64,000 nucleotides of DNA from Glandiceps talaboti (taxonomy: Eukaryota; Hemichordata; Enteropneusta; Spengelidae): positions 19,055,001-19,119,000 of the forward strand of contig NC_135553.1 in assembly GCF_964340395.1 (NCBI RefSeq), given 5' to 3'. A program made the translations under genes and the position numbers. The notes under the pieces were generated by a model. The model saw only the letters and a program-made list of their open reading frames with translations. It had not been told where the DNA came from and made no database searches. This document shows, piece by piece, positions 10,779-24,000 of the stretch. The stretch's first letter is position 1. Each line of letters starts with the position of its first letter.

Positions 10779-11944
10779 GGTTTCAAAAAGAGCACACCGT
10801 GGAGTCCATGCGATAACAACAAGAGCTTGAAATCTTATGTGTATAGTATTCAAACTGAAATAGTCAACAAAACAACATTATTAATGGGTTGACAGCAATT
10901 AGCCTTAATTGATAACAATTTATCAACCAGTCAACTCTTAGTATAGTCATATTCAAAATAGGTGATTCTTTAATTACTATTAGAGTGTCAAGACAATTCA
11001 GCATTTGTTATACATGTTTTCAATAAGTGTCTACAGAATATTATTGTAAAAGCTTGATGTCAACAGCGAGAATTTTGCGTGAATATTATTGCATACAACA
11101 CAAACTAAAACTCTATCTACCTTCAGCTAAATTCTCACCTACCTATCAACCCACCCGCTCACTCACTCACCTACCAACCAACATACAATAACTAAACACA
11201 TCGTCAAACAAATATCATAACAATATTTCCTATTCTAATATGAGTAAAGTTTGATCCAAAGCAATTGATATAAAATTTCATCTACTATTTTCGAACAATT
11301 TTTACTTTTCAACTTTATTAAAATATCAAAGAATTTTGTGTCAGATATTGAGTTATTATAATTTTCATATTTTACTTTTCTCCAATGAACTTTTTTGCCT
11401 TATTGTTAGGTAGCGTCTGATAAAATCTATTTTAATGATATTTTATTAATTTTGCTATAATCATGATTATTATCATACTATATTCATAATGAATCTATCA
11501 GGGTTAATTTCATTACAAATTTTATTTTTTTAAATTTGATTTAATAAAGTCCATTTTCGAAGTTTTATAGATCATAGTTAGTACATGTAAATTGTTTGTT
11601 CTTTTGTAGCATTGTATTCTTTAATTGATGAGATTCACTTTATTTCATTCCTTTCTGTTTTGGCATGTGTCTTTGAGACTTTTCTGAGTACAGATGTAAT
11701 AAACTTGTCATAAATGAATTAATCAGAAAAGTGGGATTTTCTTTCCTTCAAAAAAGTGTCCTTGTCAATAGTAACTTTTTATCCTAATGCAATACTTTAC
11801 CTTAACATAATAATCAAATGGCTGTCTTTCCCTTCTTTTTGGTTGGTTTATAGTACAGTATCACTTTTTACGCAAACATGTATATAATTATTGTTTGACT
11901 ATGCTGCATATACATGTTTTAGATATAGGATACATGAAAGCGCT
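10779..11944 (+). other. 3' flank of the LRR gene with candidate poly(A) signals
   Basis: AT-rich and non-coding. AATAAA hexamers at 11543-11548 and 11698-11703 could end a long 3' UTR. No LRRCT-like or transmembrane-coding frame follows the stop codon. Confidence 0.4.
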
Positions 11945-12219
11945 AGCTAACAGGACAAACGCCCCCCCCCCCGGACAAATGCCCCCGACAAATGCCCCCG
12001 ACAAATGGCCCCCGGACAAATGGCAATGCCCCCGTAGGACATATTCCCCCCCCCCCCCCGGACAAATGCCCCCGAAGAAATGCCTACGATAGGACTATGG
12101 CTCACGATTCAACCAAGAAAGGCATGTTTTTAGGGTTACTTAGCATTTCTACTATAGTGCGATTGAAAGACGTGATATCAGGCGGTGCACTTAAAATGAA
12201 AAATATGGTTTTATTACTT

Positions 12220-12373
12220 AGCATTTATGCAATCAGATTCCAGAGTTCTACACAAATTGTTGCCGATTTCGAGAATCGTCATGTGCTTGACTTGTTTAGG
12301 GGAATAGCCCACAACCTCCAGTTTTGAATAGTACAGTTTAGTATTTATGCAATCAGATTCTGGAGTTCTACAC
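12220..12373. repeat. Pair of direct repeats in the left transposon arm
   Basis: 'tttatgcaatcagattccag' (about 12224) and 'tttatgcaatcagattctgg' (about 12342) followed in both by 'agttctacac' lie about 118 bp apart. They look like a subterminal duplication of the transposon arm. Confidence 0.6.
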
Positions 12374-12567
12374 TTAAGCAATTCCTATTAACTGCCTTAT
12401 TTAAAAAAAAACAAATCCCATGTTTTATCACACATTGTTGGTTGTATTTTTCTTTATTGTCATCACAATACGGCGTATTCCGGTTATCGAACTTCCGGTT
12501 GTTTCGCAGGAAAGTATCGCGAGAGGGCGCACCATATCTGACAAAGTGAGGGCCAGAATTTTCGTCA

Positions 12568-12942
12568 TGGCATCTAATAGTATGGCGATGTATGAAGCTG
12601 TCAACAAAATGGGCGTAAAAGAACTCCGTGCATTCATAAAAGAGTGGAAAATTACTACTTCTAAATCTACTAGATATCGCCAGAAATGCTGTCAACCTTG
12701 GTCTTGAAACACTAGAAAATGATAATTTTCTGAGAGAACGGAAGAGGAGACGAATAGTGGATGTCAAGCATCAAAAGATAGAACTAATCGACAGCGGAAA
12801 CATTGAAAGTTGGACGGAGGACCTTCGAAATATACCCGATGTAGACATGATAAACATATTTCTTTACCTTACTGGTGTCTGTTGCTTGACAAAAGAACGA
12901 TTAGAAAATTACAAATCTGACAACAGCTTCCAATCTGATTAA
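12568..12942 (+). pseudogene. Degraded transposon-borne ORF (SAP-like N-terminal segment)
   Basis: From the ATG at 12568 the frame reads MASNSMAMYEAVNKMGVKEL, then RAFIKEWKITTSKS, a short helix-turn-helix-like stretch resembling SAP-type DNA-binding segments. Near 12668-12672 the likely frame shifts: the continuation (DIARNAVNLGLETLENDNF, basic RERKRRR, then ..LRNIPDVDMINIFLYLTG) is in another frame. The end is interrupted by a MITE inserted at 12931. Similar N-terminal layouts are known in SAP/SWIM-type proteins spread by transposons in marine invertebrates; that link is from memory and weak. Because the ORF has a frame shift and an insertion, it is not expected to be functional. Confidence 0.45.
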
Positions 12943-13172
12943 AATCCGATGTAGATGTTGGCTGATCGTTCATTGCTATTTTACCTTCGTTATTTTGCCT
13001 GAATTGACCTTCTTGGTACATGTTTACATTTTTTAGCTTGCCTGATCGCCTCCTCTACGATCAGGCTAAAAAATATAAACATGTACCAAGAAAAATAATA
13101 TCAGGCAAAATAACGAAGGTAAAATAGTAATGAACGATTAGCCGACATCTACATAGGATTTTAATCAGATTG
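12931..13172. mobile_element. Foldback MITE copy 1 with 9-bp target duplication
   Basis: The whole 242-bp unit folds on itself: it begins CAATCTGATTAAAATCC and ends with its reverse complement, and the arms pair for about 100 bp each. It is flanked by a perfect 9-bp direct repeat AACAGCTTC (12922-12930 and 13173-13181). A 9-bp duplication is typical of Mutator-like elements, among others. It splits the transposon ORF. Confidence 0.9.
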
Positions 13173-13589
13173 AACAGCTTCCAGCTACAGTCATTGCAAT
13201 ATTGAGAGTTCGGTCGACAATAAATTACCAAGCCACATGTTTATATTGTAACTGATGTCGCCGCATACTTAGGCCTTTCTTGTTTATTAGAACAGTGGTG
13301 TAGCACCACGGGTGAAATCATAAAACTTTGTCCGGAAAAAAAACATTTCATGTACTGGTTATAAGTTGGCATAAACATATTTGTATTGATATACTCATCT
13401 TTACTATCACACTTTGGTTAGCTTGCTATTCTTCATTCAGGACCATCAGTGTATAAAAAACCCCATTGAAGTCGGCAACGAATCATAAATATTGTTATTG
13501 TGATTGATGTACCACACCGCCCACCCCTTCAATGAATCGGCCTTCCATGTAACGTTTACGTGGTTCACTCATCATACCATACCTTATAC

Positions 13590-13812
13590 CGATCTGATTA
13601 AAATCCGATGTAGATGTCGGCTAATCGTTCATTGCTATTTTACCTTCGTTATTTTGCCTGAATTGACCTTCGTGGTACATGTTTACGTTTTTGTCCTGAT
13701 CGGTAGAGGAGGCGATCAAACATGTACCACGAAGGTCAATTCAGGCACAATAACGAAAGTAAAATAGCAATGAACGATTAGCCGACATCTACATCGGATT
13801 TTAATCAGATTG
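13590..13812. mobile_element. Foldback MITE copy 2
   Basis: Same family as the unit 420 bp upstream, with the same arms ('gatgtagatgtcggctaatc' and its complement). The flanks are imperfectly duplicated (accttatac / gttttatac), fitting an older or mutated 9-bp duplication. Both copies sit inside the same larger transposon. Confidence 0.85.
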
Positions 13813-14634
13813 GTTTTATACAAGCTGCAATAACTGTAGCGTATATTGTGATTTTGAGGGTTCTTTCCTCTGTTTTTGTACCCTTTTCCGTTCCGATGTT
13901 TGACTGGAAGCAATCGCTACAATTTCTCCAACGGTAACGCAAATGGACGATGTCACACTAAAAACGTGAGTGAGATGTCAGTGTACTACCCGTTTCAAAA
14001 TGTTGCTACTTTTGGGTTTTCCTCACGGTCGAATTGCAGAGCCAAACTTACGCGAAATATTAGGAGAACAAGAGGTTAATTTGCTATTTCGTTATTTGAT
14101 GGGCGATAATGCAATATTATAGCGTAAAGTTACCGGGAATGACAGAAAATCTTTAGTCAGTGGTTACGATGCCTATAGACTCTGTGCTTTGCAACAATGC
14201 GCTACAATTCTGGCCCTCACTTCCGGTTCTAAAACAGCGCCCCTAGTGGCCAAACAATCATATCTTTTATCTTTTCGGGGCTTCTTCGATAACCGGAATA
14301 CGGCGTATTGCAGTCTAATGTCCGAAATAAAGTGTGTATGTGTATATAACAATGACTGTGTTTGTATAATTACACCACCCGAAATCCCTATATAAGAATG
14401 CTTTTAGTAATAATACAGTAAAGGTGATAAAATTAAAGCCTGCCCTATTTGGTCGAATTCAACATTTTTTGAACATCTTCTGTCTATTCATCCATTATAC
14501 AATAAAAGTGATAAAACCATATTTTAAGTGTACTCCCAAAATCTGGATTTTTTAAATCTCTATTCGTAGGCAATGACAGTCCTACCGGGGGCATTTATCC
14601 GGGGGCGTTTGTCCGGGGGGCATTTGTCCTAGAA

Positions 14635-15154
14635 CCGTCTGTCTTATGTCCATATTTGTGACTGTAATACTGACATTTTTTTTATTTTTCAAAGTCTTGT
14701 CCTGTAAATTGGACGTATTTGATTGTATATGCGTGAATGCACTATATACTTAAAATAAACCAGTAAGAGATTTGTATTGATATTTTCTATTTCTCCAGAA
14801 TAAACATTTTCACAAATAAATAGTCAATTCAAATTGTTGAGAGATATACATGTTGTCAAATGCATTGGATAGCACCTTCCTTGAGTTTAGTAAATTGAGT
14901 ATTGTTTGATCCATGGTGTGTAGTATATTGCAATGTTAGAAATTATAATATATGAATACAATAACTACACAATATTTTCATATCATTATCATGAAAAGTT
15001 AATGCATACAGTTATTCATGGGTATCCCTATTTGTCAGTTACAAAGCTATCAAATTGCTTTGTCACGTGTCTATATCATCTTTTCAACAGACAAGCATGT
15101 TTTTCACATGGAAATAATCTTTTCACTTTATGCAAATGACGTATTTGTTACTTC
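14635..15154. other. Intergenic, nothing recognised
   Basis: AT-rich, with short frames only. It lies between the large transposon and the microsatellite block. Confidence 0.3.
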
Positions 15155-15262
15155 CTACGTACGTACGTACGTACGTACGTACATACATACATACATACAT
15201 ACATACATACATACATACATACATACATACATACATACAATACATACATACAATACATACAA

Positions 15263-15302
<40 letters not shown>

Positions 15303-15313
15303 ACAGACAGACA

Positions 15314-15365
<52 letters not shown>

Positions 15366-15401
15366 CGGACGGGCGGACAGACAGACAGACAGACAGACAG
15401 A
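15155..15401. repeat. Compound microsatellite block
   Basis: Runs in order: (ACGT)n, (CATA)n with two single-base slips, (CA)n, (CAGA)n, (CA)n again, then (CGGA)/(CAGA). Overlapping open frames on both strands here are artefacts of the repeat. Confidence 0.97.
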
Positions 15402-18400
15402 CCACACGTACAGGCTTTTAATCACCAACAAAAACTGTGATTAGTAATAACCTTCGTCATTACGCACTACCTTAGGGTTTCTTTCGTACCTCGCCTCCTA
15501 CTGTATTAAAAATCATTCATTAACACATGTTAATAATCTATGAACAGATATGACAGCTGAGTACGTAGAACGATAAATTGTCATTTGTACGAGGGCTGCC
15601 AAATACTCAACACCAATTCTTATTAACGATTGTGATAGGTATGTGCTACTTTAAATTTATAGTTGTCATCAGTCCAAAATGTATGAAAATTCATACATCT
15701 GCTGCAGCTACTCCCACTCATACAAGCCGCACTTGTGCACTAGATCAATTGAGTAACCCCCGTTGTTCGTAGTCTAGATCCTATACCTGTTGACGTTCTC
15801 CATTGTAGTAATCGTAACACGTATAGGAACTAGGCCAAGTTATTCGTATGTCAGTGTTATTGTGTTCACGAGCTATATTCTTCTGTCAGCAAACAAAACA
15901 GTCGTAGGGAAGGACATTCTTAGTTGAAACTATTGTCAGTAATTTGTGTAATTGCATTTTATCGACTCAGCAAATTTGATGTATACATAACCACACAACA
16001 AATGCGATTATGTTACTTTCGTTTTACTAGCCTATGGTTTCAACAACTAACCTCAGTCTCACGTTATCATGGTTCAATCAGATGTTTACAGAGTATGACG
16101 TTGCAATGGCACTTGTCACAACTTGTTATCTCGCCCACTGGCATGGTTAGTTCTGCGAAAAACCCTCTCTATACTACACACGAAGAATGCGTTTCTACAG
16201 ATTTTGCAAATGTTCATAAAAGTAATTGACTCAAAAAGTCAATATGATTTAGCAAAAGGTGGTGTTCAACGTAGCATTGATCCTTGTTGATCTCTTTTGT
16301 GCTATGTTTACTTCCTTGTCACTCCTGGCGAGTTAGTGTACACTGATACTCATCAGACCACTATAGCTGTAGTTGTCTGAGATTGAATAACTTTTTCTTA
16401 TTCTCTTCTAAAAATATATTCAGTTATACTCCTTTCCGACTCTTCCCCATTGTTTCAACTGTGCTCTCAATTTCATTTAGCAGACTTTTTGCAGATACGG
16501 GCACTTTTACACAAAGAAAGTGTCTGCATACTGTTAATCCATGAAAGGAACTGTCCTCTAACACTTCCAACCCATGAATGAAACTGTCCTCAACATGTTA
16601 ATCATTTCTATAGCACTGTCCATATTTATTAACTGTTACAATGCAACCAACATATACAGGTGCTTCCCTGCCTAATACCGTGTTCTACCGCGCCTAATTC
16701 TGCACCTGTCATTGTGTAATGTGTGTGTACCCTTACCTTGGTGGGTCTCGAACACAGTACCTCTAGTTCTGTACCATGTATCCAAAGACATGCTCTTTAA
16801 CCACTTCACTACAAAGCATGGATCTATAGTATCCATGCTATAAAGTGACTTGTGCAGAAAGCAAGTCTCCATATAGAATTTGTTCATTGACTTGACAATG
16901 TGTATGTTCACGGGGTTAATAACAAAACTGGGTAAAACGGAAATACTGCTCGATTTGGGATTGTCATTTTGTTACAGAAGAGTCCTTGCCAGGTTTGTGA
17001 ACTTTTTGGGAAAACATTGGATTATTCGGCCAAGATATGTGGGATGGGATTTCTATAGTGAATGTTGTCATTAACATGGTGATGGGTAAGAGTACTGTAG
17101 ATAACAAGCTTGACTTTCTGGTAAAAAACCTAAAAATTCATCGAATTCGAAGTATAACTTCGTTATAGGACACGTCCGGGCATTTACTGTTTTCATTTGG
17201 GTTAGTCCTCTGCTGTGCCTCAGACAAAATAATAGACAGGTTAACCAAAATTTTCCTAATAAAAACAGTAAATATAATCTGACGTGTACTATAACTATCA
17301 GTAAATGAGAACTGTTCATGTATATTAGTGATGTACATTAACTGAATTCTTTGGCTCTATGCTCATGAATGTTTTATTTCATTTTGGAAATGGACGAGAT
17401 CAGATCAGGTTCGCTGCAACTGCAAGATACCTTCGCTATGGCATGGACCTTAAACTAGGATCCTCTACTCAAATCTCTGATAGAAAAGTATAGTCCAAAT
17501 TGTAGTAAACTATACACCCGAAGTACGGGGTCATCCACATGACGAGATAAATATTTGAGTGCAAATTAGTTTGTTCTCACAAATGAGAACAATGAGAACA
17601 AACTATGCACTATATCGTCTTTTATAAATTGTATATCTGCAAGTAAAGTTGGAATATAAATATTATGGTGACTCATAATGACTATTTCAAAAACATATAA
17701 AATAACTCATACCATGTAGAATTTGTGAAGAGATCTTGAATTGGGATCAACAATTTTTATTTTTTTCAGATTATATCGACCAGGTTTATAATCCCATAGG
17801 CGTAATACTAGTATCTCAGCATATGCCCAAGAATTATGGGTTTACGACTGCAGATATTCATATGTCTTTATTGCATACTGGACTTACAGGCTGTAAACGT
17901 TGATGGGACGTCCGAGCAAGGTAATTGGCTGTCAGTATGGATCTATTAATGTTACATCATGTGTTTGCAAATGGGTCAATTTCATCGGTACATAATTTTA
18001 GAGTGAACAATCGGAGAAAAACTCATCAGGGATAACTTTTAATAGTAATGATTTGTGTGAGGATAACTTCTAACTTACATCAAATAGTTTCAGTTAAATT
18101 ATCAAACTTGTATATTTGTTACTTAGTTTTTTGTGAAATTATACCAAATTGGTAACATGCATTAAACTTGCCTGGTCAAGCATTATTCTGAACTTGTCGA
18201 GATCATACACATTATGCGATAATCATAATTCATGGTCCAAAACTATGCGTGTCAGAAGATTAGGAACTTTAAAAAATTCATATTGTGGTATTCGCTTTCC
18301 TGCTAGTCAGATTTATGTTATATGCCAGCACTGCGTGGTGTTTACTTGCCACAATGATATCCTCTATGAATCTTCGACACTAGGAAAGAGAGCGAACTTA

Positions 18401-18803
18401 CTTTAAAATTTTCACATGGGCTAGCTTAATGGAAGGCTGTCCCGTAAGGAATTTACGAAAAGGACTACAGCATAGTAATAGCTGAATCGGATATGGGGTG
18501 ATAACTTTATAACATGACGAATCTGTCGTTTAAGTATTCTCTTCTTATCGTCTTGAAGACACACAGTTATCCAAAGCTGTAGTTCTCACGAAGGTCAGGT
18601 CTAGGAGGTCCTGTATAGAGCATGCATGCGTGTCCGATCGAGTTCTCAAGCTAGTGCTTATTAATTGTGCTGTCATCATGGCACTAGCGTACATTTATAT
18701 TATTTTCACCGTAGTAGACTTATGGCTAAACCTACAGAGATTTTGACAAAGAGTTGAGGAGGCAGTTTATATGTAAATTTCAACATGTAATCTTATATTT
18801 GAA
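15402..18803. other. Intergenic region upstream of the TIR receptor
   Basis: No supported exons. It includes a tRNA-like sequence (16741-16813) and a hairpin at about 17564-17612 ('tagtttgttctca' with 'tgagaacaaacta'). The TIR-receptor promoter should be near the right end; no clear TATA box is seen. Confidence 0.35.
16741..16813 (-). repeat. tRNA-derived sequence (SINE head or tRNA pseudogene)
   Basis: Read on the minus strand, GTAGTGAAGTGGTTAAAGAG resembles an A box and TGTTCGAGACCC resembles a B box at normal tRNA spacing, total about 73 nt. The 5' acceptor arm does not pair cleanly with the 3' side and no CCA-less perfect acceptor stem is visible. A SINE head is more likely than a working tRNA. 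Confidence 0.5.
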
Positions 18804-20780
18804 ATGATGGCAGATTTTGTACTTGCAATGAAGAAATCACTACACGTTTTTTTAACATCCATTCCATTAGATGTGATAGCACGTCGCATACGAGAAGATG
18901 AGAAGATGTATAGAAGACTCAATGAAAAAGTCGAACGGACCAAAAGCAAAGGTGTGTGTGTTATACAATCTTACCTTGCCTATTAAACCAATATCCATGG
19001 GCCATTGTGGAGATTGGTGAAAAGAATTAGTGTGCGAAAAATGTTGAGTTGACTTTTGTTAGTTAACCTTGCGTTCGACTGGGACAAAGACGCGACAAAA
19101 TGCCCGTAATGGATATTGAGCTTATATGTGTGGTCAGATTAAATACGTTGAATGTATCAGATCAACAAACCATCCTTTTTTTTCAAAACTTCATTCCCCA
19201 CTAATACCTCACAATAAGTAGTGTCTACACTATACTCCATTCACACGTTTACATTTTTAATTCACAAGTGAAAACGTGTGTCTGATTAGAAGTTAGTACG
19301 ACGGGGAATTATATCCCATAGGCCCTCCACCCCATTACATCTAAAACCCTAATCATTGACCCAGCATTTGTTAAATATGGCGAGCCATACCTGTGTTTTA
19401 AGTAAGACTCATTTTCTAAGTACATCTTGATTTGCTTTAAATGCTGAAAAGAATTAGAAACGATGATGTCAATTTCAGAAACATGCAGGTGGTTAACAAA
19501 AAGTAACTTTTACCAAAGTCAGGCCACCTATTATTAGACTAATAGATGACATATCTGAATTGTTTGATCTATTTTTCATTTCTTTAGAGACCCCAAAGCC
19601 CGAGCCTCTAACCTGTAGCATGAGCTGTGAATCTGGACTGATTCCCTTACAGCGTGCTGAGCGGCACGTTCCCATGGGGGCTGCAGAAATTCGACTATCT
19701 TACCTTATAGAAGAATCAATAACACCTGCCTCTACAGATGTCTTAGGATGGGTGAAAGTCGTAAGAAACACTTTTCAATACCAAAAACATGTAATATATG
19801 TTCATGCAATTACAGTAGTAAAGAAACAAACCCAACAATTTAATTGCCAACATGATGATTTACAATAGGTAACACTGAAGTATAGCACTTTCTGTATGTG
19901 CTACATATAGCAAATAGATGATAGATCTATATGGTAGATGGATGGATGGATGGATGGATGGATGTATAGGTAAATATATAAATAGATAGACAGACATACA
20001 GACACACTGACAGACCGACAACTTGAAAGTATATATCACATTGTAAATAATGTGTACCAAGTGTAACTTGACAGAAGGCTGCAAATTCCAATTCTAGTTC
20101 CCAATCACATGTCGAGATATTATAAGCTCATTTTATTTGAACTATTAAAGACTGTATGACGGCCAACAACTAAAGGTAATAAATCTTTGGTTTCTTAATG
20201 GACTGTTCCAAGGGTAAAAGTCAAATTCTGGCTTGTTTATAAACTAATAAGGAAATAAATACAAAATATTAGCCATGTTGAGTTTGATTATTTTTACCTT
20301 CTTCCAGGACGATAATTCTGGACATATCACTTTGATTGCAAAGGAAAAAAATCAACTGTTTTATAGACAGTCAACACATAGAACAGAATACGATTCAGAG
20401 CAAGTGATTGCATATAATCTAACGATAGTGGATGTTCAACAAGATGACTTTGGCCATTACAGCTTTCTTTACTATGACAGATTGCTTGATAACATTGAGA
20501 CCTTTGACCTGAATGTTGTAGAAGACAAACGTGAGTTTCATAATGAATTTTGATTGCAGCTGAATTAGTTTAAAATGTTTTACATACATGTGTGTGTGTG
20601 TGACGATGTATGTATGTATGTATGTATGTATGTATGTATGTGTGTGTATGCATGCATGTGTATGTGTGTATGTATGTATGTATGTATGTATGTATGTATA
20701 TGTATGTATGTATGTATGTATGTATTATGTATGTATGTATGTATGTATGTATGTATGTATGTATGTATGTACGTACGTAC

Positions 20781-20811
<31 letters not shown>

Positions 20812-21034
20812 TGTATGTATGTACTGGTATGTATGTATGTATGTATGTATGTATGTATTTATGTATGTATGTGTGTGTGTATATGCATGCATGCGTGTGT
20901 ATGTATGTATGTATGTATGTATGTAGGTATGTGTGTGTGCGTGCATGCATGCACGCGTGCGTATGTATGTATGTATGTATGTATGTATGTGTGATTGCAT
21001 GTGTGCGTGCGTGTGTGTGTGCATGCATGCATGC

Positions 21035-21065
<31 letters not shown>

Positions 21066-24000
21066 TGTGTGTGTATGTGTGTATTGTGTGTATGTATGTA
21101 TGTATGTATGATTGTATGTATGTATGTATGTATGTATGTATGTATGTATGTATGTATGTATGTATGTATGTATACAAGTAATAAATGCCGTCCGGGTAAA
21201 TACACGCCGACGTAGGAGGCGTGTATTGCCAGGATGGCATTTATCTTGTACCCCGGCTAATAATTCGATGGTGTCATATTCTTACCAGGAAAAAGTTCAT
21301 ACACCCATTGTTTATGTTTTGATTTTCGACAAGACACCCTGACGCCAACGTGACTTCCAATCGAAGCTGACACGTGTCAACAAACTGGATACACGCCTGT
21401 GTCAACATTCAATGTCACACACGTATATCGCTATGTTGCACGACGAAAATAGCAATTTACATCCCAATGTACAGTGTATTTCATACCACTATGTATTTGC
21501 TCGATATTATTATGCAGGACATTCATACTACAAACTACTCAATACAATCACATCCATCATGTGTATGCAACTAGTGATATGAAATTTAATCGCCACTGAT
21601 AAAACGTAAACCTGGCTACTGACATCAAAAATACAACTTTCAGCGAAATTGTTTATCTGTGTCTAGTGTAAAGAAACAGCATATTAATTACATGCAAATG
21701 AAATACATCATTCAAACTTTTCAAATGTCGTGTATTACGAAGCAATAGTAGTACCGTCTACCTCTCGCAAGTTGTAAGAAAATACACCATTCAAACTACA
21801 ATGCAATACCGTCCACAATTATTGTGACTTTTTGTCCATTCCGTCTTCATCCCTATCTTCGGCCCAACTATTCCAAACTTGCATGGTGAGCTAGTATTTT
21901 TTTCAGTGTATTTCTGTGTGTTTTTCAGTACACTTGCCTTCAGTTTCTGATCTATGTCCTCAGCTGTCATAACAGCAAACCGTCGCTTTCCCCCTGCCAT
22001 TATACCGTCTACCTTGTAGTATGTGTATTTTATTCACCTTCTAAATACACTCTGAGGTAATGTTTATTATTACGAAAATAGTGTTCAACGTGTGAATGGA
22101 AGTCTTATCTGTTCAGTCACAGTCTGGGGTCATGTTTTTGTTATGATTGTCTGCGTCTAATCACTCTTCCCTGGATGCCATTAATTGGATCTCATACACA
22201 GCAAATACACTCCCGCCACCGACATTTGATAAATTTGCTACTCTGCTGATACACCGGTCTTCGCGCTTTTCCCTGATTGGTCAATAGCCCTCATTTGTAA
22301 CTGTCAGTCGAAATTTAACGCCCAGCCGGAGTACAAGTATGTATGTATGTATGTATGTATGTATGTATGTATGTATGTATGTATGTATATGTATGTATGT
22401 ATGTATGTAACGATGTATGATTGTATGTATGTATGTATGTATGTATGTATGTATGTATGTATGTATGTATGTATGTATGATTGTATGTATGTATGTATGT
22501 ATGTATGTATGTATGTATGTATGTATGTATGCATGTATGTATGTATGTATGTATGATTGTATGTATGTATGTATGTATGTATGTATGTATGTATGTATGT
22601 ATGTATGTATGTATTGTATGTATGTATGTATGTATGTATGTATGTATGTATGTATAGAGACCCTGAAGCGTTTGTCTGGAGTACTTAAAACATACAAAAC
22701 ATACAAAACTGAAAGGGGAGGGAGGCTTTTGACTCTATTCCAAGAGTTCAAATATTTATGCAACATATGATAAAGTTGTTACCTGATGTTGGCATGTTTG
22801 GTGAATTACTTAGAAGAGTATAAACTCATCCTAAAATATTGATCTTTAGATTTATAAATGCGCATTTTCTCTATAATTGTCTGGCAATTTTTTGGTACAT
22901 TCACTCACTGTCATTGAATGGTTTATTCGGTTGTCTAACTGTGATGTTTGCTGCATATCTCCTGGATAGTGGTGACAATTAAACTTTTCAGGAAGTACAA
23001 TATCACTATTCATTTTCATACAATTAATATGACCCACAGAACAGTGCAAAAATGTCGATGTCTGGCTTTGTATCTATAGTCCAATTGAATCAATACAAAT
23101 TACCTATATTATTTTTTTCCTTTTGTTAATAAAAACAGGAAATATCAGCTATAATTTTCTTACCGGAGAAGAAATTAAAGAATGCCAAGTCAGTGTCATT
23201 GACGTTGAAGATGAATATGAGGAAGAAGATTTTTTGGTTGAATTCTCATGGACTAAAAACTCCAAAAAGGTATGAAGCATAAATAAACTAAGTATGTGAC
23301 ATCCCTAGTCTGTAAGGTCAACCCTTCTCACTTGTCTGTAAGATACGCCGTGATGGGGGCGTCCTCGGCGAGAGTGAAGCAACACGGTGTATCTTATGAC
23401 ATCCCCTTCACCAACGATATGTGAATAATAACGTTAATATAACCACCACATGAAACATACTTTAAAAATAGATAATTACATTCTGGAAGTATTACTCATT
23501 TTATTGGATTAATTGTCACAACTGTTATGTCGGGACACTAAGTTATTTATAAGTATTTCAGAATGAAAGATTGGGTCTATAAAGAGAAATCAATGTCTTC
23601 TTAATACCTTTACACATCAGTGCATTTGCGAATTCATGTGCAGGCAATCATAAATAAAAAATCTTGCCTTTTGTCCTTACAAAAGGTATATGGTTTACAT
23701 CTTGTCTTACAGTTCTTTTTGGAGAAGCTTGTCCAATTAACCTGCACTATTAAATGAACTATCAAGATGAGTGAGCCTGATCACAAGGTTTCATGTTGAG
23801 ACAGACACACACAAAAGATAACAAACATCACATACACAGTGTGGACTCTTTATTTAGTTAATGATATACTAGTAAACAGTAACTGCATGAAAGAAACAGT
23901 TCAGTTGATTGCTGACCATGGATTTTGTTTGAACTTCAAGAAATTATACCTCGTGTCTATTGTGATTGTAGTAGTGTGTATGCAGTTACTGTTTATATCA

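Larger units (their letters stand above)
11951..14634. mobile_element. DNA transposon with long compound terminal inverted repeats
   Basis: The left end (about 11951-12110) is a minisatellite of GGACAAATGCCCCC units; the right end (about 14583-14634) carries the reverse complement (GGGGGCATTTGTCC). Further inward two more blocks match in inverted order: 'aatatggttttatta' near 12205 with 'ataaaaccatatttt' near 14511, and 'aatacggcgtattccggtta' (about 12467) with 'taaccggaatacggcgtatt' (about 14290). The block 'gtgagggccagaatt' (about 12546) likewise pairs with 'aattctggccctcac' (about 14207). The element therefore has interrupted inverted ends several hundred bases long. Inside are a broken ORF and two nested MITEs. 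The superfamily cannot be named: no DDE catalytic domain is visible. Confidence 0.7.

Noticed and set aside
15018-15444. Several long overlapping frames rich in Thr-His-Thr-Tyr or Cys-Val on both strands
   Set aside because: They are translations of CA, CATA and CAGA microsatellites; all frames of such repeats are open. The same applies to 20570-21342, 22281-22770 and 26338-26852.
15924-16229. 101-codon + frame beginning with a signal-like MKLLSVICVIAFY
   Set aside because: The hydrophobic start is short, the rest has no domain or repeat, and there is no splice or promoter support; likely chance.
16741-16813. Functional tRNA gene
   Set aside because: A- and B-box-like text is present but the acceptor and anticodon arms do not pair well. 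The same holds for 33090-33160 and 29930-29990, which belong to SINEs.
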